NCBI RefSeq assembly: GCF_010894405.1 | Contig: NZ_JAAIYA010000001.1 | Coordinates: 741,065-805,064, forward strand | DNA: 64,000 bases | Reading direction: 5' to 3' | Source: Pyxidicoccus caerfyrddinensis | GTDB lineage: Bacteria; Myxococcota; Myxococcia; Myxococcales; Myxococcaceae | Shown: piece after piece, positions 41,121-50,718 of the stretch | Numbering within the stretch: position 1 is the stretch's first letter | How the letters are laid out: every line of letters begins with the position of its first letter | Made by a program: the position numbers and the translations under genes | The notes under the pieces: model-generated | Database searches by the model: none | Told to the model about the DNA's origin: nothing | The model's input: only the letters and a program-made list of their open reading frames with translations

Positions 41121-42458
41121 TCAGCCCAGGTCGGCCAGTGCGCCGCGCACCGCGTCCAGGTTCGCGGGCAGCTCCACCGGAGGATTCGCGTAGCGGCTCG
41201 TCACGTCCGCGAGCGCGCTCCGGTGGTAGCCCACCTTGAAGTCCGCGAACTTCAACCCGTGCGCGGTGGCCACCACCGCCACGCGCGAGCCCCTGGCGAT
41301 GACGCCCTGGGCCACCAGCTTCTCCACCGCCGCCAGCGCCACGCCCGTCTGCGGGCAGGTGAAGGTGCCCTCGCGGTCCGCACGCGCCGCGGCGTTGGAC
41401 AGCTCGGACTCGGTGGCTTCCTCCACCACGCCGTCGAAGGCCTTGAGGATGCGCACCGCGCGCTTGAAGGACACCGGGTTGCCAATCTGGATGGCGGACG
41501 CCAGCGTCTTCTCCGCCTGCATCGGCACCAGCTCGCTGAAGCCGCCACGGAAGGAGCGCACCAGCGGATTCGCACGCTGCGCCTGCGCCACGGCGATGCG
41601 CGGCCGCCGGGTGATGAGCCCCAGCTCCAGCATCATCTCGAAGCCCTTGCCCAGCGCGCTGGCATTGCCCAGGTTGCCGCCGGGAATCACCACCCAGTCG
41701 GGCGGCTCCCAGCCCAGGTCCTGGCACAGCTCCACGGCGACCATCTTCTGGCCCTCGATGCGCAGCGAGTTCATCGAGTTCGCCAGGTACAGCCCCGTGT
41801 CCGCCGTCACCGCCTGCACCAGCTTCATGCAGCCGTCGAAGTCCGTGTCCAGCGACAGCACCCGCGCCCCATTGGCAATGGGCTGCACGAGCTGCGCGAG
41901 CGAGACCTTGTCGCGCGGCAGGAACACCACCGCGGGAATCCCGGCCGCCGCGCAGTAGGCGGACAGCGCCGCGGACGTGTCCCCCGTGGACGCGCACGCC
42001 ACCGCACGCAACGGCACTCCCTTGGCGCGCATGTGCTTCACGGCGGACACGAGGACGGTCATCCCCCAGTCCTTGAAGCTCCCGGTTGGCGAGACGCCGC
42101 ACTCCTTCAATTCCAGCGCCGCCAGCCCCAGCTCCGAGGCCATGCGCGGCAGCGGCTTGAGCGGCACGCGCCCCTCGCCCAGGGACACGATGTCCTCGTC
42201 GGGAAGCCCCGGAATGGCCCACTCGCGCTTGCCCCACACGCCCGACGCCTCCGGCAGCCGCGCGGAGCCGAAGCGCGACTCGAAGCGCCGCTTCCACATC
42301 ACCCCGGGCACGGCGCGCAGGGCCGCCAGGTCGTGCGACACCTCCAGCAGGCCACCGCAGCGCGGGCACCGGTACACCACGTCCAGCAGCGAGGCGCGGA
42401 AGTCACAGCCCTCACTGCACGCGTACTCGGCCCGGAACTTCGGATCAGGGACGATCAT
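41121..42458 (-). CDS. thrC: Threonine synthase
   Basis: 445 residues. Pyridoxal-phosphate enzyme converting O-phosphohomoserine to threonine. The PLP Lys is in SPTGSFKDWG (Lys129), with the serine/threonine loop ACASTGDTSAALSAY and the Gly-rich phosphate loop IPGGNLGNASALGKG. An N-terminal zinc-ribbon (Cys14, Cys18, Cys31, Cys34) is present, as in the thrC class that begins with a rubredoxin-like knuckle. The start overlaps the stop of the upstream zinc-ribbon protein gene by four bases, suggesting coupling. No riboswitch was seen. Confidence 0.93.
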   Translation of the reverse strand: MIVPDPKFRAEYACSEGCDFRASLLDVVYRCPRCGGLLEVSHDLAALRAVPGVMWKRRFESRFGSARLPEASGVWGKREWAIPGLPDEDIVSLGEGRVPLKPLPRMASELGLAALELKECGVSPTGSFKDWGMTVLVSAVKHMRAKGVPLRAVACASTGDTSAALSAYCAAAGIPAVVFLPRDKVSLAQLVQPIANGARVLSLDTDFDGCMKLVQAVTADTGLYLANSMNSLRIEGQKMVAVELCQDLGWEPPDWVVIPGGNLGNASALGKGFEMMLELGLITRRPRIAVAQAQRANPLVRSFRGGFSELVPMQAEKTLASAIQIGNPVSFKRAVRILKAFDGVVEEATESELSNAAARADREGTFTCPQTGVALAAVEKLVAQGVIARGSRVAVVATAHGLKFADFKVGYHRSALADVTSRYANPPVELPANLDAVRGALADLG

Positions 42459-43024
42459 GCTTCCACTCTAGATCGCGTCCCACACTCCGAGCAGATCTTC
42501 CCGTGACGCACCGGGGTGTGGCACGTCGAGCAGGCGGACCAGCCGTCCTCATCCACGCCCGAGCCCTTCGCGCCCGCCACGGCGGTGGCCGCCAGGCGCG
42601 CCCGGGGCAGCCGCATGCCGCAGTGGTCGCAGAGCAGGCCCTGCGCCTGCACGTTGCGGCAGTAGCGGCACACCACGGCGCCCGTGGGCGCGGCGGTGCG
42701 CACGCCGTCGTCCTCGGCGCGGCCGGTGTCCAGGTCCTCGATCGGCAACACCGGGACGGCGCCGGTGGCTCCCGCGCGCGTCAGCTCCAGGTCCGGCACC
42801 GACTGGGCCGGCAGGTCGGGGCCAGCCCTCAGGCGCGTCGCATCCAGCTCAGGCAGCACGGCGACTTCCACCGGTACACGGCCGCCCGTGTGCGGGGTCA
42901 GCTCCAGCTCCGCCAGGGGGGCCACGGGCGCCGCTTCGACAACGGGCGCCGGGAAGACCCGGCCACAGACGTCGCACTCGGTCCCCTCGGGTTGAACGTG
43001 GTCGCACACCGGACAGATGATCAT
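42455..43024 (-). CDS. Zinc-ribbon protein of unknown function
   Basis: 189 residues. Three CxxC...CxxC ribbons: residues 4-20 (CPVCDHVQPEGTECDVC), the middle near 118-135 (CRYC...CDHC) and the C-terminal one (CSTC...CSEC). A disordered Pro/Glu/Leu linker separates the first two. No catalytic motif, signal peptide or membrane segment. TAACGT ends 9 bases before the ATG, with no Shine-Dalgarno. It overlaps thrC by four bases. Possibly an RNA- or protein-binding adapter; no specific role can be assigned. Confidence 0.72.
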   Translation of the reverse strand: MIICPVCDHVQPEGTECDVCGRVFPAPVVEAAPVAPLAELELTPHTGGRVPVEVAVLPELDATRLRAGPDLPAQSVPDLELTRAGATGAVPVLPIEDLDTGRAEDDGVRTAAPTGAVVCRYCRNVQAQGLLCDHCGMRLPRARLAATAVAGAKGSGVDEDGWSACSTCHTPVRHGKICSECGTRSRVEA

Positions 43025-43133
43025 GATGCGCGAACGTTAGCGGGCCGCCGCTCTCGGGAGCAACGCGACTTCCAGACGATGACGGGCGTGCAGGCAGGCA
43101 GGCGGCGGGTCCACCCCCACCCAAGCCGTATTC

Positions 43134-43772
43134 TCAAGCCCGGGGAAAGGCCTCCCCCGTCATGGGGACGAAGCGCACCGGGAGCAGCCGCTCGACGAGG
43201 GGAAGGTCGCCCTCGCGCCTGGCGCGCTGGATGCGCAGCAACTCCTGCGAGCCGCCCAGCGGACCCACGGGGATGACCATCCGCCCGCCGCGCTGGAGCT
43301 GCGCCACCAGGGGCGTGGGAACCTCGCTGGGCGCGGCGGCGGCGAGGATGGCGTCGAAGGGTGCCGCCTCGGGCCAGCCCAGTGAGCCGTCTCCCCGGCG
43401 GAAGTACACGTTCTCGAACCCCAGCCGCCGCAGCAGCCGCCGCGACGAGCGTGCGAGCTCCGGGACGATTTCCACCGTGTACACCTCGCGGCACAGCAGG
43501 GCGAGCACCGCCGTCTGGTAGCCGGAGCCGGTGCCAATCTCCAGCACGCGCTCATGCCCCTTGAGCTGGAGGGCCTCCGTCATCAGCGCCACGACGTAGG
43601 GCTGGCTGATGGTCTGCCCATAGCCGATGGGCAGCGGCGCATCCGCACCGGCCTCGGCACGCGCGTCTTCCGGAACGAAGTCGGCGCGCTCCAGCCGGGC
43701 AATCGCCTCCAGCACGCGCCGGTCTCGGATGCCCTGGTCCTTCAGGTACTCGGCCCGTGCCCAATCGCCCAT
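43134..43772 (-). CDS. pcm: Protein-L-isoaspartate O-methyltransferase
   Basis: 212 residues. It repairs isoaspartyl residues in damaged proteins using SAM. Motif I, VLEIGTGSGYQTAVLA, binds SAM; the family motif GYGQTISQPYVVALMTEAL lies just before it. The C-terminal GGRMVIPVG is also typical. Length fits PCMT (about 208-220). TATCGT ends 6 bases before the ATG and no Shine-Dalgarno is seen, so the message may be leaderless. It lies between recG and the zinc-ribbon gene on the same strand. Confidence 0.93.
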   Translation of the reverse strand: MGDWARAEYLKDQGIRDRRVLEAIARLERADFVPEDARAEAGADAPLPIGYGQTISQPYVVALMTEALQLKGHERVLEIGTGSGYQTAVLALLCREVYTVEIVPELARSSRRLLRRLGFENVYFRRGDGSLGWPEAAPFDAILAAAAPSEVPTPLVAQLQRGGRMVIPVGPLGGSQELLRIQRARREGDLPLVERLLPVRFVPMTGEAFPRA

Positions 43773-43832
43773 GTCATGACGATAGTCACCAGAGGGCAGG
43801 CAGGCATGCCCCCACGCCCCCCGTGCGGCCCT

Positions 43833-46709
<2,877 letters not shown>

Positions 46710-46766
46710 GCGCGGGTTCCGTCGCTCATCCTACGGAAGAGGACTGACGTCTCCCAGGAAACGAGA

Positions 46767-46798
46767 CCGGGGGAGCGAGCCCGTGCCCGCTCCCCCGG
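46767..46798 (-). terminator. Terminator after greA
   Basis: An 11-base stem (CCGGGGGAGCG / CGCTCCCCCGG) with a 10-base loop lies about 24 bases past the greA stop. On the minus strand it is followed by GTCTCGTTTCCT. Confidence 0.6.
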
Positions 46799-46821
46799 CA
46801 GCTCCCCGAAGGGAAACGGAA

Positions 46822-47340
46822 TCAGCTCTCGCCGGACGTCGCACCCTCGTCCGGGTCCTCGAAGCGCACCTTGGTGATCTCCAGCTCCTTCGTGCCGCCG
46901 GGGCTCTGCACCGTGGCGATGTCGCCCACCTTCTTGCCGATGAGCGCGCGCGCCACCGGCGAGGTGACGGCAATCCACCGCTTCTTCAGGTCGGCCTCCA
47001 GCTCGCCGACGAGCCGGTACGTCACCGGCTTCTCGGTCTCCGTGTCCAACAGGTCCACCGTCGCACCGAAGACGACCTTTTCACCGCCCAGCTTGCTCGT
47101 GTCGATGACTTCCGCTCGGGCAATCCAGTCGTTGAGGTCCAGGATGCGGCCCTCGATGTGCGACTGCTTCTCCTTGGCGGCGTGGTACTCGGCGTTCTCG
47201 CGCAGGTCCCCATGGGCACGGGCGACCTCGATCTCCCGCGAGATCTTCCCCCGCTCGACGGACTGGAGGTGCTTCAGCTCATCCTTCAGCTTGCGCAGTC
47301 CGGAGGGGGTCATCGGGATGTTGTCGCTCCCGCTGCTCAT
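46822..47340 (-). CDS. greA: Transcription elongation factor GreA
   Basis: 172 residues from the ATG at 47340, which has AGGAG 9 bases upstream; in-frame starts up to 47373 would add a non-homologous tail. It has the coiled-coil with HGDLRENAEYHAAKEKQ (catalytic acidic tip) and the C-terminal FKBP-like domain. It rescues backtracked RNA polymerase by promoting transcript cleavage. Usual length is 158; the extra 14 residues are an N-terminal and a C-terminal tail (EDPDEGATSGES). A good sigma-70 promoter and a leader hairpin lie upstream. Confidence 0.95.
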   Translation of the reverse strand: MSSGSDNIPMTPSGLRKLKDELKHLQSVERGKISREIEVARAHGDLRENAEYHAAKEKQSHIEGRILDLNDWIARAEVIDTSKLGGEKVVFGATVDLLDTETEKPVTYRLVGELEADLKKRWIAVTSPVARALIGKKVGDIATVQSPGGTKELEITKVRFEDPDEGATSGES

Positions 47341-47381
47341 CGAAACGGCTCCTTCCACCACTCCCTGGTTCAATACACAGA

Positions 47382-47410
47382 GGGCCGGTGCTCCTTCCGG
47401 AGCCCGGCCC
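47382..47410 (-). promoter_or_regulatory. Hairpin in the greA leader, possible attenuator
   Basis: GGGCCGG-T-GCTCC pairs with GGAGC-CCGGCCC around a TTCC loop: 12 pairs with one bulge. In the transcript it comes about 7 bases after the predicted start site and is followed by UCUGUGUAUU, somewhat U-rich. Confidence 0.45.
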
Positions 47411-47423
47411 CCACGAAACGCCC

Positions 47424-47453
47424 AATGTAGGGAACCCCTCCCGGCCTGGTCAA
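47424..47453 (-). promoter_or_regulatory. Housekeeping promoter of greA
   Basis: TTGACC (47453-47448), 18-base spacer, TACATT (47429-47424) on the minus strand. Five of six -35 matches and a strong -10 for this GC-rich sequence; the start site would be near 47417. Confidence 0.65.
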
Positions 47454-47518
47454 CGAAACCCTTTCAGGGAATCGCGCTGGTGCTGTCCGTACGACGGGCG
47501 ACCCGGTAGTCTGCCCGC

Positions 47519-48049
47519 GTGCTGTCCGTCCAGGAACTGCGCGCGCTCGCCGCCGCGCTGACCACCCCCGCCTTCCAGCGTCAGCTCGGCCCCTTCGCGC
47601 TCATCCAGCGCCCGCCCTCCGACGCGTCCGCCGCCGTCCTCGCCCCCACCCGCATGGCCGCGCCCGAGGACATCCAGCAGGGAATGCTCGCCCTCCTGTT
47701 CGAATTCGAACACCTGCGCGTGGCCACGCTGCCGCCGCTGCAGTCCACGGACCGGCTGCGCATCGGCCGCCGCATGGACTGCGACCTCATCATCGACGAC
47801 GCGTCCGTCTCCAAGATGCACGCGGAGCTGCGCTGGAACGAGGCCGAGCAGCGCTGCACGGTGCAGGACCTGGGCTCCACCAACGGCACCTTCCTCAACG
47901 CGCAGACGCTGGGAAAGCGCGAGGCGGTGCTGCGCGACGGGGACATCCTGAGCTTCGGCAACGTGCAGTTCTGGTACCTGCTGACGGGCACGCTGCACGA
48001 GCGGCTCCGCTCGGGCGACGCCACCGGGCTGGGCTCCCGCAGCGGGTGA
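47519..48049 (+). CDS. FHA domain protein
   Basis: 176 residues from a GTG at 47519; TAGTCT ends 6 bases before it. The N-terminal 65 residues are helical and unassigned. A forkhead-associated domain follows with GRRMDCDLIIDDASVSKMHAELRW and DLGSTNGTFLN, i.e. all the phosphothreonine-contact residues (GR, S..H, STNGT). It should bind phosphothreonine on a kinase-modified partner, in keeping with the two Ser/Thr kinases in this region. An ACT-domain gene follows after 18 bases and is probably cotranscribed. Confidence 0.88.
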   Translation: MLSVQELRALAAALTTPAFQRQLGPFALIQRPPSDASAAVLAPTRMAAPEDIQQGMLALLFEFEHLRVATLPPLQSTDRLRIGRRMDCDLIIDDASVSKMHAELRWNEAEQRCTVQDLGSTNGTFLNAQTLGKREAVLRDGDILSFGNVQFWYLLTGTLHERLRSGDATGLGSRSG

Positions 48050-48067
48050 GCCGCGAGGGGCGCGCGC

Positions 48068-48466
48068 ATGGCGGGTGAGACGAACCTGGACGCGCTGCTG
48101 AGTCGCATGCGGCCGGTACTCAAGGACGGGGAGTATGTCTTCTGCACCCTGCCCCACCCGGCCACACCGGACCTGGGCACGCTGGCGCCGGTGGGGCTCT
48201 TCCACGAGGACGAGGGCCTGACGCTCATCCTCCGCCGCGAGCGCGCCGACGCGGCGGGCCTCACCTACGCGGGGACGTTCCGCCAGGTGACGCTGTCGGT
48301 GCACTCCAGCCTGGACGCGGTGGGCTTCATCGCCGCCGTCGCCACGCGCCTGGCCGCGCACGGCATCGGGGTGAACCCGGTGGCCGCGTACTACCACGAC
48401 CACCTGTTCATCCCCTCCGCGCGGGCCACGGACGTCATGGCCCTGCTGGAGTCCTTCGCGCGATGA
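48068..48466 (+). CDS. ACT domain protein (DUF2241 type)
   Basis: 132 residues. A free-standing protein with the ACT-like fold, recognisable in YVFCTLPHPATPDLG near the start, TLILRRERADAAGL and the C-terminal VTLSVHSSLDAVGFIAAVATRLAAHGIGVNPVAAYYHDHLFIP, which matches the DUF2241/ACT_3 family. Such proteins often sense amino acids or act in cell-wall or nucleotide regulation; the ligand is unknown. It follows the FHA gene by 18 bases. Its stop lies 4 bases from the stop of the convergent propeller gene. Confidence 0.8.
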   Translation: MAGETNLDALLSRMRPVLKDGEYVFCTLPHPATPDLGTLAPVGLFHEDEGLTLILRRERADAAGLTYAGTFRQVTLSVHSSLDAVGFIAAVATRLAAHGIGVNPVAAYYHDHLFIPSARATDVMALLESFAR

Positions 48467-48470
48467 AGCG

Positions 48471-50426
48471 TCAGCGCTTGTGAAGAATCGCCGAGTCCCC
48501 CGTCAGCCACAGCTCCGAGGCGGAGGCCGCCCAGAGCCCGGAGTAGTCATGGCGGGTGCCGGTGCGCTCGGTCACCCACTTCGTGCCCTTCAGGCGCAGC
48601 AGCGTGCCCGCGTCTCCCGCCGCCCACACCTCGGTCGCGGAGGTGCCCCACACCGCCTCCAGGTTGGCGGTGGTGCCGGTGCACGCCGTGCTCCAGGCGG
48701 TGCCGTCGTAGTGCAGCAGCGTGCCTGCGTCTCCCGCCGCCCAGAGGTCCGCCGGCCCCGAGCCCCAGACACTCCGCAGGTTCTTGAGCGTGCCCGAGGA
48801 CATCACACTCCACGCACTGCCATTCCACTGGAGGATGGTGCCCTCGGCCCCCACCGCCACCGCCAGTGACGCGCTGCCCGTCCAGACGTCATACAGCGGC
48901 TTCGTGTTGCCCGTGGGTACCAGCGTCCAGCCCGTGCCATCGCGGTGCAGCGCCTCGCCGTGCGCGCCCACCGCCCAGACGTCCGACGCGGAGGCGCCGT
49001 GAATCGCCGTCAGGTCCGTGTTGCTCTGCTGGTGCTCCTGGCTCCATGCCGTTCCACTCCAGCGGAGGATGTACCCGCTGTTGGTCACCACCCAGACGGC
49101 CGACGGCGACGCCGCGAAGACGCCCGTGTAGTCATTCGCGGCGCCCAGCCCGTCCTTGCTGGCGGGGGCCCAGGCACCGGCGCTCCACCGCAAGATCTGG
49201 CGCTCGCTGTCCACGGCCCACACGTCCTGCGGCCCGCTGCCATGCACATCCAGGACGCTGCCCAGGGTGATGGGGTTCTGCGCCGCCCAGGTGGTGCCCG
49301 TCCACCGCGCCATGCGATTGCCCGAGCCGAAGAGCCACACGTCGTCCGCGCCACTCCCGGCCATGAGGCCGCTGGTGCCGTTGCTCAGCTTCTCCCACGT
49401 CGCCGCGTTCCAGCGGTAGCGCGTCTCCCCCGTGACAAGCACCGTCGACGGCGCCGCGGCGAACACGTGGAAGAACTGGTCCGAGGTGCGCAGGCGCTCC
49501 TCCAGTCCAGCCATGGAGACGCGGTAGACGATGCCGTAGTCGTCGCAGAAGAGGCACGGGTCGTCGGACGTCACGGCCCACACGTCGCTCGGACCGGTGC
49601 CCGTCACCTCGTACAGCGGCAGGTCCGTGCCCGCGTCGACGACGGAGAACGCGGCGCCGTCATGGTGGCGCAGCGTGCCCTTCTGGCCCACCACCCAGAG
49701 GTCATTCGCACTGCTGCCCCAGATGCCATTGAGGTCCTGCGTCGTGCCCGCGCTCACGGTGTTGAAGCCGGAACCCTCGCCGTGCACCACGGTGCCGCTG
49801 GCTCCCACGGCCCAGACGTTGCCCGGCCCGGAGGCCCAGACGGAGGACAGGCTGCGCGTCGTGCCCGCGTCCACCGCCGTGAAGGCGCCGCCCGACGAGC
49901 GCATCACTGTGCCCTTCTCACCCACGGCCCATACCTCCGTGGCGGAGACCGCGTGGATGTCGTGCAGGTCCGCGGCCGTTCCACCCGGGACGCGCGTCCA
50001 CCGCGTGCCATCCCAGTGCTGGATGTGTCCCAGCTCGCCCACGGCCCAGCCGTCATCCGGGGCACGGAAGTGCGCGCCGTTCAGCGTGTAGCCATGCGGC
50101 AGCGGGTACTCCCAGCACCAGCAGTCCGCGCTGCACAGGCGCCCTCCATTCGCCAGCGTACAGGCTCCGGACGGCGGGGGGTCGCCACACACTTCCGGGT
50201 CCGTGCACGCCGGGCACGTGACGCCGCCGTCCGACGAAGTGCCAGCATCCGCGGTCGTGCCCGCGTCGTCCGGAGAAGGCTCCTCCTCCTCGTCGGAGTC
50301 ACAGCCCGCGAAGCCGAGGGCCGCCACGAGCAGGAACGCAAGGGGGAGCGCCAGCGCGCGGGCGGGCTCCGGTGCGCGGCGCGAAGCGGTGACCGCGGTT
50401 GGTGCGAGGTCGATTTCGCGGGACAT
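48471..50426 (-). CDS. Beta-propeller lipoprotein with 13 WAVG-type repeats
   Basis: 651 residues from the ATG at 50426. Lipobox GFAGC (Cys about 42), preceded by a basic N-region, then an Asp/Glu-rich spacer with two DAGT segments. A Cys-rich knot (CPACTDPEVC...CSADCWCW) precedes the repeats. About 13 copies of SxxDVWAVGxxGTVLxxDGxxW run to the C-terminus, typical of a Ycf48/BNR-like propeller, here longer than one seven-blade propeller so probably two rings. The family is common in myxobacterial surface lipoproteins. No enzymatic site was seen; binding to polysaccharide or protein at the surface is inferred. Confidence 0.82.
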   Translation of the reverse strand: MSREIDLAPTAVTASRRAPEPARALALPLAFLLVAALGFAGCDSDEEEEPSPDDAGTTADAGTSSDGGVTCPACTDPEVCGDPPPSGACTLANGGRLCSADCWCWEYPLPHGYTLNGAHFRAPDDGWAVGELGHIQHWDGTRWTRVPGGTAADLHDIHAVSATEVWAVGEKGTVMRSSGGAFTAVDAGTTRSLSSVWASGPGNVWAVGASGTVVHGEGSGFNTVSAGTTQDLNGIWGSSANDLWVVGQKGTLRHHDGAAFSVVDAGTDLPLYEVTGTGPSDVWAVTSDDPCLFCDDYGIVYRVSMAGLEERLRTSDQFFHVFAAAPSTVLVTGETRYRWNAATWEKLSNGTSGLMAGSGADDVWLFGSGNRMARWTGTTWAAQNPITLGSVLDVHGSGPQDVWAVDSERQILRWSAGAWAPASKDGLGAANDYTGVFAASPSAVWVVTNSGYILRWSGTAWSQEHQQSNTDLTAIHGASASDVWAVGAHGEALHRDGTGWTLVPTGNTKPLYDVWTGSASLAVAVGAEGTILQWNGSAWSVMSSGTLKNLRSVWGSGPADLWAAGDAGTLLHYDGTAWSTACTGTTANLEAVWGTSATEVWAAGDAGTLLRLKGTKWVTERTGTRHDYSGLWAASASELWLTGDSAILHKR

Positions 50427-50718
50427 GGCGTTCCTTGGCGACTGCGAGGGCAGACCCGTGGCGCAGGGCGCGCCGGGGCCCGGGTTCGGAGATGTATTGG
50501 AAGCAACGGTCCCCGCTGGATCCACGGGCCGCGACTTCCGCGTCCCATGCTCGCGGGCCGTGCTCCGGCAAGGCGTGTGCCGTGGTCAACACCTCGTCCC
50601 ACGTCCAGCGTTGCGCTCGAAGCCGGCAGCACGTATCCGCCATCCGGAGAGCTGCTGCGCCCCCATCCCACCGCAGGCGACGATTGGCTCCGGTCGACTC
50701 CATGAGTGACACCCGTCA

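Noticed and set aside
47697..47712. Perfect 16-base palindrome TGTTCGAATTCGAACA
   Set aside because: It lies inside the FHA coding sequence (LFEFE codons). About one 16-base palindrome is expected by chance in 64 kb.
50427..50718. Possible small gene in the 292-base gap before the histidine kinase
   Set aside because: Open frames there are extensions or antisense shadows without a ribosome-binding site or motif; I see nothing but room for two divergent promoters.
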